Source: Aureococcus anophagefferens
Taxonomy: Eukaryota > Sar > Pelagophyceae > Pelagomonadales > Pelagomonadaceae
Length of the DNA: 64,000 bases
Reading direction: 5' to 3'
Assembly: GCF_000186865.1 (NCBI RefSeq)
Contig: NW_008705566.1
Coordinates: 2,101,699 to 2,165,698, forward strand
Shown: piece by piece, positions 44,695 through 54,669 of the stretch
Position numbering within the stretch: the first letter of the stretch is position 1
Layout of the letters: each line of letters begins with the position of its first letter
Program-made: the position numbers and the translations under genes
The notes under the pieces: generated by a model
What the model saw: the letters and a program-made list of their open reading frames with translations, nothing else
The model's database searches: none
Told to the model about the DNA's origin: nothing

Positions 44695-44909
44695 GGCCGA
44701 CGGACGGCTCTGCGCACACGACGAGCGTGCGAAGGATTGCTGGGCCCGGGGCAGCCCAAGAAGATTTGGGAGGTAAAAGTTGTTTTATTGAATTACCGTC
44801 GTCCTTGGGTGAAGTGAGTGCATTTGGGCAGCCTATGAGGCCGAGTTCTGGGGGTCGGCGGTGCCTTGCTAAGAGGTCATCCCATCGCCAGCAGTTCTCA
44901 CCGTGACAC

Positions 44910-45737
44910 ATGAACGTCGCGCGCGCGGCGTCGACGGTGCTCGGCTGGAGCTACTTCGCCGTATGGAGCGCTTCGTTTTGGCCCCAATTCCTGCTCAACT
45001 GGCGACGGAAGAGCGTCGTCGGCATGAGCTTTGACTTCCAGTGCATCAATTTTCTCGGCTACGTCTCCTACAGCGCCTACACGATCTGCCTGCGCTTCGA
45101 CGGGCCGACGCGCCGCGCGTACCACGAGGCCTTTGGGCGCGCCGCCGACCTCGTCGCGCTGCCCGACGTGTGCTTCGCGCTCCACGGCTGCGCGCTCACG
45201 GTCGCGCAGATCGTCCAGTGCTTTTTCTACGAGCGCGGCGACCAGGGGCTGTCGCGGCCCTGCGTCGGCGCCGTCGCGGCGCTCGCGGGCGCGTCGGCCG
45301 CCTACGGCGCGGTCGTCGCGTTCCGCGGACGGGACACGGGGCCGGCCAGCTGGCTCGACTTCCTCTACTGGCTCTCCGTGCTCAAGCTCGGCATCACCAC
45401 GATCAAGTACGTCCCGCAGGTCCTCCTGAACCGGAGGCGCCGGTCGACGACGGGCTGGTCCATCGCGAACGTGCTCATGGACCTGCTCGGCGGCACGCTG
45501 TCCGTGGCGCAGGTCGTCCTCGACGGGTCGACGGTTGGCTGGGGCGGCGTCCTGCGGGACCCCGTGAAGTTCGGGCTCGGCCTCCTCAGCTTCGTCTACG
45601 ACGGCATCTTCATCGTCCAGCACTACGTCCTCTACCGCGAGGCGCCGGCCGCGCCGGACGTCCGCTTCCACGGGGCCGCGGACGCGCTCCTCGAGCGGCC
45701 GCGGAGGCCCGGGCCCGACGGCGTCATCCACGTCTAA
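44910..45737 (+). CDS. Cystinosin-like PQ-loop lysosomal transporter
   Basis: 275 aa from the ATG at 44910, seven hydrophobic helices. The first PQ loop is WSYFAVWSASFWPQFLLNWR followed by RKSVVGMSFDF. The second is KYVPQVLLNRRRRSTTGWSI, and both Pro-Gln pairs are intact. NFLGYVSYSAYTICLRF and DGIFIVQHYVLYRE match helix blocks of cystinosin, which exports cystine with protons from lysosomes or vacuoles. The size is close to the minimal family core, lacking the long glycosylated N-terminus of animal proteins. Its stop codon is followed after only 2 bp by the stop of the convergent IQ gene. Confidence 0.9.
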   Translation: MNVARAASTVLGWSYFAVWSASFWPQFLLNWRRKSVVGMSFDFQCINFLGYVSYSAYTICLRFDGPTRRAYHEAFGRAADLVALPDVCFALHGCALTVAQIVQCFFYERGDQGLSRPCVGAVAALAGASAAYGAVVAFRGRDTGPASWLDFLYWLSVLKLGITTIKYVPQVLLNRRRRSTTGWSIANVLMDLLGGTLSVAQVVLDGSTVGWGGVLRDPVKFGLGLLSFVYDGIFIVQHYVLYREAPAAPDVRFHGAADALLERPRRPGPDGVIHV

Positions 45738-45739
45738 AT

Positions 45740-47464
45740 TCACAGCCCGGGGAGGAAGCCCGCGGCGGACTTGCGGCGGCCCCCCGTCTTCGACGCGGCC
45801 CGGCGGAGCAGGGAGATCTTCTGGGTCATGTCGTCGAAGGAGCGGCGCCGGCGCCGCGTCGTCGCGAAATTGCCGCGGCCCTCGCCCAACGCGCGGAGGC
45901 GCCAGGTCGCGACGTGCGCCGCGAGCCGGAGCTTCGTGTAGACGCGGCAGACCTTGGCGAGCACGTGGCGCTCGCGGAGCGCGTAGACGGCCGCGTCGAG
46001 GATCGCCGCGCGGACGTCGCGCGGGAGCATGACGAGCCGCGGCGTCGGCAGCGGGAGCTCGCCCGCGGAGACGAGCGTCTTGCGGTTGAACGACTTGGAC
46101 ACGTCGTCGAAGGACTCGGCCTTGCAATGCACGAGGCCCCGCGCGTCCGAGAGGTCGAACTTGCCGTGCGCGTCCAGCGCCGCGGCCTCCGCCGCGCGCG
46201 CGTGCGCGCGCTTTCGCTTTTTGAGGTACCGCTCGAGGTGCGCGTCGCGGTAGCCGGCGGAGAAGAGCTTCGGCCGCGCGCCGCCGTGCTTCGGCGGCGC
46301 GCCGTCGCCGGCGATGTCCTCGATGCGGCTGCTCAGCGACTGGAGCATGGTCCGGCGCCGGGAGCAGGCCTCCTCGGCCGTGCGGACCCAGTGCTCGTCC
46401 CCGGCGTCGGTGAAACTGTCGCGCGAGCCCCGGCCGCTCCGGCGGCCGTCGCCGTCGAGCGCGCGGCTCCGCGCGGGCGGCGACGGGCCCGGGGCCGGCT
46501 TCGTCGTCTCCCCGAGGCCGCCGGGCCGCCAGGGCGCGAGCGCCGCGGCGGCCCGGGCCTCGTTCTCCTCGTTCGCGCCCGGGTCCCGCAGGTCCGCGGC
46601 GTACTTTGCCAAAGCGCGGTAGTGCGCCGCGACCTCGGCGTCCCAGATCTTCGCGTAGAGGGCCACGCGGGCCCGGTGCCTGGCGAGCTGGCGCCGCCAG
46701 ACGCGCTGGATCATGTAGCAGACGCGCTGCAGCCGCGCGATGCACCGCCGGAACGGCGGCAGCCTCTTCGCCTCCGCGAGGAAATGGGCCACGCGGTCCG
46801 CGCAGCTCCGCCGCGCGGCGCGCTGGACGACGTCCGCGAAGCGCCGCCAGGGCGCGCCCTGGGCCGCCGCGCGCATGCGCCGATGCCGCCGGAGCGCGGG
46901 GTTGTCGCGGCGCCACCGCGTCTGGATCCGCGCCGCGGCGCTCGAACGGCCCGCGGACGCCGCGCGCGCGCGGCGTCCCGCGAGGAGCGCCGTCGCGAGC
47001 GCCTTGGAGACGGTGCCGACGGCCGCGAGCGTCGCGAGCGTCGCGACGCGCGCCTTCGCCTGCTCCGGGGGCTCGTCGGCGGCCCGGACGTCGTCGACCC
47101 CGTGGTGCACGTAGCCCATGACCCAGGGCGTCCGCTTCTTCGACGGCGGGCTCGGCGCTACCTCGTCGCCGCGGAGCGGCGCGAGCAGGATCTGCGACGG
47201 CCGCCGGCTCCGCGGCTTCCTGGCGTCGAGCGCCGGCGCGGACGCGGACGCGCGGAGGACGAGCTCCGCGCTGCTCCGCCGCGGCGCGCGCACGCGGCCC
47301 ACGCGCGGCGCGGCCGCGACGGACGGCGCGTGGAAGGACTGGCTCTTGCCGTCGGCGCCGACCATGCGGCGGCGGCGCGGGTGGCTGTCGAGGGACCGCC
47401 GGCCCAGGTGCTGGAGCAGGGCCTCGACGTTCGGATGGGCGGCCTCCGTGGGGGCCGGCGCCAT
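45740..47464 (-). CDS. IQ-motif protein
   Basis: 574 aa from the ATG at 47464 (MAPAPTEAAHPNVEALLQHL). A basic, Ser-rich N-terminus leads to IQ-like calmodulin-binding helices at about residues 170-265: AAARIQTRWRRDNPALRRHR, then VVQRAARRSCADRVAHFLAE and CYMIQRVWRRQLARHRARVA. A conserved-looking C-terminal region follows (KAESFDDVSKSFNRKTLVSA, GELPLPTPRLVMLPRDVRAA). It may be cytoskeletal; no family name is justified. Confidence 0.7.
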   Translation of the reverse strand: MAPAPTEAAHPNVEALLQHLGRRSLDSHPRRRRMVGADGKSQSFHAPSVAAAPRVGRVRAPRRSSAELVLRASASAPALDARKPRSRRPSQILLAPLRGDEVAPSPPSKKRTPWVMGYVHHGVDDVRAADEPPEQAKARVATLATLAAVGTVSKALATALLAGRRARAASAGRSSAAARIQTRWRRDNPALRRHRRMRAAAQGAPWRRFADVVQRAARRSCADRVAHFLAEAKRLPPFRRCIARLQRVCYMIQRVWRRQLARHRARVALYAKIWDAEVAAHYRALAKYAADLRDPGANEENEARAAAALAPWRPGGLGETTKPAPGPSPPARSRALDGDGRRSGRGSRDSFTDAGDEHWVRTAEEACSRRRTMLQSLSSRIEDIAGDGAPPKHGGARPKLFSAGYRDAHLERYLKKRKRAHARAAEAAALDAHGKFDLSDARGLVHCKAESFDDVSKSFNRKTLVSAGELPLPTPRLVMLPRDVRAAILDAAVYALRERHVLAKVCRVYTKLRLAAHVATWRLRALGEGRGNFATTRRRRRSFDDMTQKISLLRRAASKTGGRRKSAAGFLPGL

Positions 47465-47851
47465 CGTCGCTTTCCGAGGGGCCGGTGCGCCGAGGACGTT
47501 GGGCCCAAGCTTTGCTCCGAACGATCACCTCTCTCGGTCGCGTCTCGTGACGAGGGGCAGGTGCGCGAGAACGTTGGGAAGCTCTGCTCTAGATCTGATC
47601 AATCACCGGTGTGCGCCGGGCAGCCTTGGTGCAGTTGCAAATGTGATCAATGTGCCGGCAAGGCCGCCACGCGTCCACGGTGGCTCAAACTCGGGACGAC
47701 GACGTCGACGCGGTACGATCGCGCCAATCGCCTGTTCGACGCGTGATTGTTCCGACGCTCGGCCGGCTGGACGCGCAGCACTGCCTCTGCACGCATCGCG
47801 ACCCGAGTAGCACCTCTTCTCAAGCCGCATCTATTTGCGCGCCGCACGACG
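47465..47851. other. Divergent upstream region between IQ gene and reductase gene
   Basis: 387 bp with two imperfect copies of GGTGCG(C)CGAGGACGTTGGG...GCT(T/C)TGCTC at about 47484 and 47561. No gene is visible. Frames that extend here from the reductase gene lack an ATG before 47852. Confidence 0.45.
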
Positions 47852-50800
47852 ATGCCCGGCGGCTGGGGCGGCTTCGCGCGCGGCTGGACCAAGTCCGACG
47901 AGGACGACCCCGACGTCTTCACCTACCCGGACAAGCTGCTCCACGAGCTCTTCTACGAGCAGGCGGCGAAGACGCCCGACAGCGTCGCCGTCGTCGACGG
48001 CGACCGGTCCCTCACGTACGCGGAGCTCGCGGACCAGGCGCGGACGCTCGCGACGTTCCTGCGCAAGGAGGGCGTGAAAGAGAACGCCGTCGTGCCCATC
48101 TTCATGCCGCGCTGCCTCGAGTTCGCCGTCTCCTACATCGCGGCGCTCAGCGCCGGCGGCGCGTACGCGCCGCTCGAGGTCGGCTATCCCGCCGACATGC
48201 TGCGGCGCGTCATCAAGGAGTGCAAGCCCGCGCGCGTCATCACGCTGAGCTCCCACGAGGGCCGCCTGCCGGACGACGCGCCGCGCATCTGCCTCGACGC
48301 GGGCTGGCAGAAGCGCTGCGTCGTGACGGCCGCGGAGGCCGCGGCGCTGCCGCCGGTCACCACCCACATGGACTCGCTAGCCTACGTCGTCTACAGCAGC
48401 GGCACGACGGGCGCGCCCAAGGGCATCACCTGCCCCCACCGCGGCTCCGTGCTCTCCTACAACCACCGCGCCTGGGCCGCGCCCTACGAGAAGACGGGCG
48501 AGCGCGAGGCGTGCAACGTCTTCTTCGTCTGGGAGATGCTCCGGCCGCTGCTCCGCGGCGCGACGCTCGTCGTCATCCCCGACACGGTCATCTACGACCC
48601 GAAGCAGCTCGCGGATCTGCTGGAGAAGGAGAAGGTCACGCGCATGCTCTTCACGCCGTCGCTGTTGGAGGCCGTGCTCGACTCGCCCGCGCTCGACGGC
48701 GCGGCGCTGAGGCGCGCGCTCGCGTGCTTCCGCGCGGTCGTCCTCTGCGGCGAGGTCGTCACCGCGGAGCTGCGGTCCCGCGTCCTCGCCGTGGCGCCGC
48801 CGGGCATGAAGCTGCTGAACCTCTACTCCATCTCCGAGACGCACGACGTGTCGATGCTCGATCTCGCGATCGCGCCGGAGCCCGACGGCAAGTACTGCTC
48901 CACGGGGCCCCTGCTCCCGGGCGTCGAGGTGCTCATCATGACCGACGCGAACAACGTCGAGAAGCACGGCAAGGCCCAGGACCGCGCCGAGGGCAAGAAG
49001 GAGCTCTCGCCCGTGCCGCTGGGCATGGAGGGCGAGATCTTCGTCGCGGGGCCGACGCTCGCGCGCGAGTACCTGCTGCGGCCGGACCTCAACGCGAAGC
49101 GCTTCCCGCCGCGGCCGGCGAACCTGCCCGTGGCGCCCCAGACGCCGGGCCAGGACGTCGGCAACCCGAAGCTCTACGACCGGCTCTACGACACGGGCGA
49201 CTGGGGCCGGCTCCGGCCCGACGGCACGCTCGAGATCCTCGGCCGCCACGACTCCATGCAGAAGATCCGGGGCTATTCGGTGGAGCTCCGGGCCGTGGAG
49301 ACGGCGCTGCTCCAGTGCGCGAACGTCACGTCCTGCGTCGTCAAGGCCGTCGGCGCCGAGGGCACGGACAAGCACATCGCGGCCTTCGTCGTCTTCGACG
49401 CGCCCGAGGGCCAACGCGACGTCGAGGCGCTCGGCCGCGCGGCGCGCGACGAGCTCAAGGCGGCGCTGCCGCACTACATGGTGCCGTCGTTCGTCGTGCC
49501 CATGGAGGAGCTCCCGACGCACCCCATCTCGGGCAAGCTGAACCACGCGGCCTTTCCCAAGACGCTGCCGGGCCTCCTCGACTTCGCGGAGGCGGAGCGC
49601 AAGACGCTGGGCCTCGAGTCGGCGCAGAACGCCTTCGCGCTCCACGGCGAGACCGAGGCCTTCGTCGCCGAGCTCTGGGCGGAGGTGCTGGAGCTGCCCA
49701 TGGCCATGGTCGACCCGGAGGAGTCCTTCTTCGACATGGGCGGCCACAGTCTGCGCGCGACGAAGCTCGTCGCCAGGCTCAACGCGCGCGAGGGCGTCGA
49801 CGTCAAGGTCGCGGCGCTCTTCGAGCGGCCGACGATCCGGGGGCTCGCCGCGTTCATCGCGGGCGGCGGCAAGGCGACGAAGGCGGCGCCCCTGCCCTTT
49901 GCCGCCGTGCAGAAGGAGCTCGACGCCTTCGACGCCAAGGCCCCCGAGGGCTTCGACATCGCGCTCCGCGCGTACTGGCACGGCGTGTCGCTCGCGACGA
50001 AGCGCGTCGACAGCCAGCAGAACCTCGCGGCCGCGGACGGCGACGACGCCGCCGCCGCGAAGCGGCCCCTCGAGGGCGAGGCCGTGCTCCTGACGGGCGC
50101 GACGGGCTTCCTCGGCGCGCACCTGCTCCGCGAGCTCCTCGCGAACGAGAAGGTGCGCACGGTCTTCTGCTTGGTCCGGGCGTCGGCGTCCGAGACGCCC
50201 CTGGAGCGCGTCATCGGCACGCTCGAGAAGTACGGTTTGTGGCGCGAGGCCGCGGGCTGGGCGTCGCGCATCGAGGGCGTCGAGGGCGACCTGTCGCTCG
50301 AGCGGCTCGGCCTCGTCACGGACCACTACCTCTACCTCGCCACCGTCGTCGACCGCGTCGTCCACTGCGCGGCCAAGGTGAACCTCGTCTTCCCCTACGA
50401 CGGCCTCCGCAAGGACAACGTCACCTCTACCATGCGCGTGCTCCACCTCGCGATGGACCACAAGGTCAAGCCCGTGACCTACGTCTCGACGGACGCGGTC
50501 TTCCCCATGGCCGGCGGCCCCCACGCGGAGGACGGCGCGGACCTGCTCGAGACGCTGGGCTCGCTCGAGAACGGCTACGCCCAGTCCAAGGCCGTCGCCG
50601 AGCTCCTCGTGAGGCACGCGGCGAAGCGCGGCCTCCCGACGGTCGTCGTCCGCCCGGGCAACCTCGGCGGCGCGGACCCGCGCAACGCGCCGGCGCCGGG
50701 CGACGACCGCGACCCCAACGAGGCCCGGGCCCTCAGCGTGAGCCGCCAGTCGCGCGTCGACGCCGCGCAGCAGGTCGTCGCGGCGCTTACGGCCGCGCAA

Positions 50801-52129
50801 AAGGCCGCGAAGCCCAAGACGACGCTCCGCGAGAAGATCCTCCGCGCGGGCTGGAACACGAGCGACTCGAACCTGCTCTACGTCGCGGGCATGGCCTGGC
50901 TCGGCATGGCGCCGTCCGTCGACGGCTGGCGCTGCGAGCTCACGCCCGTGGACTTCGCGGCCAAGTCCGTGCTCTGCGCCGCGGGCGACAAGGCGTCGAA
51001 CGGCAAGGCCTTCAACCTCGTCAACGGCGCGACGCTGCCCATGGGCGCCGTCGTCGACGCCCTGCGGTCCTGCGGCGTCGCCGTCGAAGCCGTGTCCTAC
51101 GAGGCCTTCCGCAAGGCGCTCGAGCGCGGCGCGGGCCAGGACGGCGACGTCGCGTCTGCGCTCCTCCAGCCCCTCTGGAAGCTCGTCGAGCCCCTGGAGA
51201 CGCCGGAGGCTTTAGCGGCCAACGACGCCCACGCGTCCTTCGACAACGGCGCGCTCCGGGCGCTCGCTTTGCGCCGCGGCGCGGGCGCGTACCCGCCGCT
51301 CGACGTGCCCCTGGTGCGCGAGTACGCGTACCACCTCCTCGAGGCGGGCGTGCTGCCGCCGGCGCAGGCCACGAACGGCCAGACGTTGCGGGGCGAGGTC
51401 GCCTTCGTCACGGGCGCGTCGGGCGGCATCGGCGCGGCCATCGCGCGCGCGCTCGGCGCCGCGGGCTGCGACGTGTGCCTCGCCGCGCGCCGCGAGGACC
51501 GCGCGGCCGCGCTGGCCAAGGAGATCGCGAGTTTGCACGGGTGCCGCGCGGTCGCCGTGGCCTGCGACGTCACGTCGCGCCGGGCCGTCAAGGACGCGGT
51601 GGCCGCGTGCGCGCGCGCGCTCGGCCCTCCGTCGATCCTCGTGAACAACGCGGGCGTCATGCACTACACGCTCATGCGCAACGGCCACGAGGACGAGTGG
51701 GAGCAGGCCGTCGACGTCAACTGCAAGGGCGTGCTCAACGGCATCGGCGCCGTGCTGCCGGGCATGCTCGCGCGCGGCAAGGGCCACGTGCTCTCCGTGT
51801 CGTCGGACGCGGGCCGCAAGGCCTTCGCGGGCCTCGCGGTCTACTCGGGCACCAAGTTCTTCGTCGAGGCCGTGTCCCAGGGGCTGCGCGCCGAGACGGC
51901 GGGCACGGGCGTCAAGGTGACGACGGTGCAGCCGGGCGACACGAAGTCGAACTTGAAGAGCTGCACGACGGACGAGGAGGCGCGCGCGCTCTACGCGCAG
52001 CCCTCCGAGGACCGCAACCTCTGGCTCGACCCCAACGACGTCGCGCGCACCGTCGTCTGGGCCCTCTCCCAGCCCCCGCACGTCGCCGTCAACGAGATCC
52101 TCGTCGAGCCCCGCGACGCGCCCGCCTAG
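47852..52129 (+). CDS. A-T-R-R multidomain reductase, glycine-betaine-reductase-like
   Basis: 1425 aa from the ATG at 47852. The adenylation domain (about 20-540) has YSSGTTGAPKG at residue 181, YDTGDWGRLRPDGTLEILGR and HPISGKLNH. The carrier has DMGGHSLRATKLV with phosphopantetheine Ser633. The thioester reductase (about 745-1140) has LLTGATGFLGAHLLRELL and catalytic NGYAQSKAVAE. A second, YdfG-like SDR (about 1183-1425) has VTGASGGIGAAIARAL, NNAGV and YSGTK. In the substrate pocket the Asp that grips the alpha-amine of amino acids is replaced (NVFFVWE, Val223). This is the A-T-R1-R2 layout of fungal glycine betaine reductase, which makes choline from betaine, so that substrate is the leading guess. 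Confidence 0.85.
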   Translation: MPGGWGGFARGWTKSDEDDPDVFTYPDKLLHELFYEQAAKTPDSVAVVDGDRSLTYAELADQARTLATFLRKEGVKENAVVPIFMPRCLEFAVSYIAALSAGGAYAPLEVGYPADMLRRVIKECKPARVITLSSHEGRLPDDAPRICLDAGWQKRCVVTAAEAAALPPVTTHMDSLAYVVYSSGTTGAPKGITCPHRGSVLSYNHRAWAAPYEKTGEREACNVFFVWEMLRPLLRGATLVVIPDTVIYDPKQLADLLEKEKVTRMLFTPSLLEAVLDSPALDGAALRRALACFRAVVLCGEVVTAELRSRVLAVAPPGMKLLNLYSISETHDVSMLDLAIAPEPDGKYCSTGPLLPGVEVLIMTDANNVEKHGKAQDRAEGKKELSPVPLGMEGEIFVAGPTLAREYLLRPDLNAKRFPPRPANLPVAPQTPGQDVGNPKLYDRLYDTGDWGRLRPDGTLEILGRHDSMQKIRGYSVELRAVETALLQCANVTSCVVKAVGAEGTDKHIAAFVVFDAPEGQRDVEALGRAARDELKAALPHYMVPSFVVPMEELPTHPISGKLNHAAFPKTLPGLLDFAEAERKTLGLESAQNAFALHGETEAFVAELWAEVLELPMAMVDPEESFFDMGGHSLRATKLVARLNAREGVDVKVAALFERPTIRGLAAFIAGGGKATKAAPLPFAAVQKELDAFDAKAPEGFDIALRAYWHGVSLATKRVDSQQNLAAADGDDAAAAKRPLEGEAVLLTGATGFLGAHLLRELLANEKVRTVFCLVRASASETPLERVIGTLEKYGLWREAAGWASRIEGVEGDLSLERLGLVTDHYLYLATVVDRVVHCAAKVNLVFPYDGLRKDNVTSTMRVLHLAMDHKVKPVTYVSTDAVFPMAGGPHAEDGADLLETLGSLENGYAQSKAVAELLVRHAAKRGLPTVVVRPGNLGGADPRNAPAPGDDRDPNEARALSVSRQSRVDAAQQVVAALTAAQKAAKPKTTLREKILRAGWNTSDSNLLYVAGMAWLGMAPSVDGWRCELTPVDFAAKSVLCAAGDKASNGKAFNLVNGATLPMGAVVDALRSCGVAVEAVSYEAFRKALERGAGQDGDVASALLQPLWKLVEPLETPEALAANDAHASFDNGALRALALRRGAGAYPPLDVPLVREYAYHLLEAGVLPPAQATNGQTLRGEVAFVTGASGGIGAAIARALGAAGCDVCLAARREDRAAALAKEIASLHGCRAVAVACDVTSRRAVKDAVAACARALGPPSILVNNAGVMHYTLMRNGHEDEWEQAVDVNCKGVLNGIGAVLPGMLARGKGHVLSVSSDAGRKAFAGLAVYSGTKFFVEAVSQGLRAETAGTGVKVTTVQPGDTKSNLKSCTTDEEARALYAQPSEDRNLWLDPNDVARTVVWALSQPPHVAVNEILVEPRDAPA

Positions 52130-52216
52130 CGCGCCGCGCGCCGCGTCGGCGCCGCCGCGGACCGGCGGCGCCCCGGCGCGGCGCGGGGCGCGCGGCGGGC
52201 GCGAGGCGCGGCGCGA

Positions 52217-52266
52217 NNNNNNNNNNNNNNNNNNNNNNNNNNNNNNNNNNNNNNNNNNNNNNNNNN
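52217..52266. other. Assembly gap (50 N) followed by C-rich low-complexity sequence
   Basis: Fifty undetermined bases are followed by C-runs to about 52345, broken by a few T and A. The run may be real low complexity or poor-quality contig end. Sequence on the right is less GC-rich, so adjacency across the gap rests on the scaffold. Confidence 0.95.
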
Positions 52267-52516
52267 TCCCCCCCCCCCCCTTCTCCCCCCCCCCCCCCCC
52301 AACCAAGAGGCCCATCCCCCCCCCCCCCCCCCCCTTCCACACACACCCCTGTCTAGACCTGTCTGATAAATCTCACCACGTGCTGGTTTTCTAGGTGGTG
52401 TCTTTAAGGGGCTGTCTTCTTTGTGGGATGGCTCTCTTGCTTGGGGGGATGGAGAGGTAGAATGGAGGGGAGAAGGGTCGTTCCGCACCCCGCTACACGC
52501 CGTGTGCGTCATGCCG

Positions 52517-54232
52517 TCACGGTATCGATTGCAGCTCCGTCTCGGTAAGCTTGAAGACGAATGGGAGGATTCCATAGTGAAGCACGAGGGTAGGCAGCGG
52601 GGTCGCATCCTCCAGCGCGCGCAGGTTGAGTTCCGCTCTCTGCATTTTGCGTTCCTTCATCTTGGCGAGGTTGGACTTGCGGAGATCCTTCACCTTGGCA
52701 AGCTCTGCTTTAAAGCGAGCAGCCTTATCGGGAAAGTCGCGCCACCACTTCTTTGTCGGGCGCTGCGCACCGCGCGAAATTAACAGATTCACAACACCCG
52801 TGAAATCGTCGAGCTGGAAAAGTGCGACACGCATCAATCCCATCTGCAGATAACCACGGCCTTCTTCCTGCTCCTTCTCCAAGCAACTGCGGAAACTAGG
52901 CCGGCCGCTCGTCGCCTCGAGATACTCGTCTACGGTCGTCGTGAATTCGTCAGTCCAATCAGGGGCTAGTTTGGCCCGATCTTCGAGGAGCTCCTCAAGC
53001 GTGTCAACGTGGTTGCCAACAGTCGCGCGAATTAGCAGTGGCATGTAGAATTGGCCTTGAGATGGAGATCTGGAGACGCGACTCAGGAGAAACTTCACTA
53101 ATTCGAGCTTGCCCGAGCTGCACGCTTCGCAGAGTAGCTTCTTGGAGAGGATCTCTGGATCCGCCTCCGTCATGTTGAGACCCGCCCCGCGGTCGAGGAG
53201 AAGCCGTGCTACCTCTGGCTTGCCGGATGCGCACGCCGCGCTGATCCAGTCGCCCCCAGCGATCCACTCGTGGAGCGCCGCGGGCTGGAAGCGATCGAGG
53301 AGCAGTTCCGCCACCGCGACGTGGCCTTCGCCGCACGCCTTCTCCAAGAGATGTTTGACCACATCGATCGTAGGTTCGTGCTCGAGGAGGAGCTGAACGA
53401 TGTCGCGATGGCCGTGACAGCACGCAAGTTCTAGCGGGTCGATCCACTGGTTGAGCGCCATGGGCTGGACGCGAGCGATGTACGCGAGGAGCAGTTCCGC
53501 CACCGCGACGTGACCTTCGCGGCACGCTACCACTAAGTCATCCTTCACCACATCGACCGCAGGTTCATGACCGAGGAGGAGTTCGACGATGCCGCGATGG
53601 CCGTGACGGCACGCGACGTCTAGCAGGTCGATCCACAGGTTGACCGCCGCGGGCTCGACGCGAGCGATGTACGCGAGGAGCAGTTCCGCCACCGCGACGT
53701 GGCCTTCGCGGCACGCTACCACTAAGTCATCCTTCACCACATCGACCGCAGGTTCATGACCGAGGAGGAGTTCGACGATGCCGCAATGGCCGTGACGGCA
53801 CGCGACGTCTAGCGGGGTGCCCAACTGTCCGTCGATGCAGAACGCTTCGGCGTCGACCTTGGCGCCGGCGGCGAGGAGGCAGCGAACGATGTCGAGGTAG
53901 CCGTTGCGGCACGCGACGTGGAGCGGCGTGTAACCCCACGACGTCTCCCGGTTTACGTCGGCGTTGCGTTTGATAAGGTACTGCACCAGCTGGGCGTCGT
54001 TGTCGCGGCACGCCGCGTGTAGGTAGGTCACACGGTCCCCGAAGGACGCGGTCGGCCCGGTCCCGCACTCCTCGCGCGTGTCGCGGGTCGCCGTGTTGGG
54101 GTCGAAGTCAAGAGAATCGAGGCGTTCGGGGTCGAATGGCTTCTTCAGGCAGGAGGTCAGATGGGCCCGCATCGTGCCGTCGTTGTTCATCCTGTACCAA
54201 CCGCCGCACAGCACGCACTCTGGTTTCGTCAT
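52517..54232 (-). CDS. Ankyrin-repeat protein with N-terminal zinc-finger-like motif
   Basis: 571 aa from the ATG at 54232. The start MTKPECVLCGGWYRMNNDGT with RAHLTSC gives a CxxC...H...C zinc-like knuckle. About ten ankyrin repeats follow from residue 65 (TYLHAACRDNDAQLVQYLIK, GYTPLHVACRNGYLDIVRCL, PLDVACRHGHCGIVELLLGH). Two consecutive 66-residue blocks (GHEPAVDVVKDDLVVACREG...) are nearly identical. The C-terminal third is helical and basic, ending TETELQSIP, without a known domain. It is probably a protein-binding scaffold. The sequence is less GC-rich than the left part of the window. Confidence 0.8.
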   Translation of the reverse strand: MTKPECVLCGGWYRMNNDGTMRAHLTSCLKKPFDPERLDSLDFDPNTATRDTREECGTGPTASFGDRVTYLHAACRDNDAQLVQYLIKRNADVNRETSWGYTPLHVACRNGYLDIVRCLLAAGAKVDAEAFCIDGQLGTPLDVACRHGHCGIVELLLGHEPAVDVVKDDLVVACREGHVAVAELLLAYIARVEPAAVNLWIDLLDVACRHGHRGIVELLLGHEPAVDVVKDDLVVACREGHVAVAELLLAYIARVQPMALNQWIDPLELACCHGHRDIVQLLLEHEPTIDVVKHLLEKACGEGHVAVAELLLDRFQPAALHEWIAGGDWISAACASGKPEVARLLLDRGAGLNMTEADPEILSKKLLCEACSSGKLELVKFLLSRVSRSPSQGQFYMPLLIRATVGNHVDTLEELLEDRAKLAPDWTDEFTTTVDEYLEATSGRPSFRSCLEKEQEEGRGYLQMGLMRVALFQLDDFTGVVNLLISRGAQRPTKKWWRDFPDKAARFKAELAKVKDLRKSNLAKMKERKMQRAELNLRALEDATPLPTLVLHYGILPFVFKLTETELQSIP

Positions 54233-54669
54233 CGCGCTCAGAAGGTGCTCCCGCTGGGCGCAATCCCGGCGCGTTCCGGAATTGCGTCATCGGTACTTCA
54301 CCTTCAGGGATCGATCGGCCTGGGAGCCTCCTGGGGTGAGACGAGGCCGCGTCCTGGTCCTACTACGCAAGCATGGGTTCGGCGTTATAGGCGGCTATCG
54401 GCACCATGAGACGGCACGCGCGTGCGCCTAGAGCTCGCAGCACTCCGGACCTCGTAGGTGACAATCTCAGGAGGGCTGGTAAAATTGACACATTATAGAC
54501 AGGCAGGCCGCCCGGACCCCCAGCGAACTACACGAGCGCCGTCGCCGCGCGCAGCAGGACGTCGCGTAAGTCTCCGCGCAGCAACGGTGTGTGTCTCGTC
54601 ATCGCCCCGACGGGCGTCCGCCATCGCCACGGGATTCGGACGCGCGCCGCCGCCGCGCCGCAAAAGCAT
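54233..54669. other. Gene-free stretch
   Basis: About 440 bp upstream of the ankyrin gene and downstream of the small Cys-pair ORF. Short frames only, none with recognisable features. An AT-rich patch ACATTATAGAC is near 54490. Confidence 0.4.

Noticed and set aside
47747..47851. N-terminal extension of the A-T-R-R reductase
   Set aside because: Begins at a TTG codon and has no conserved features; the ATG at 47852 is preferred.
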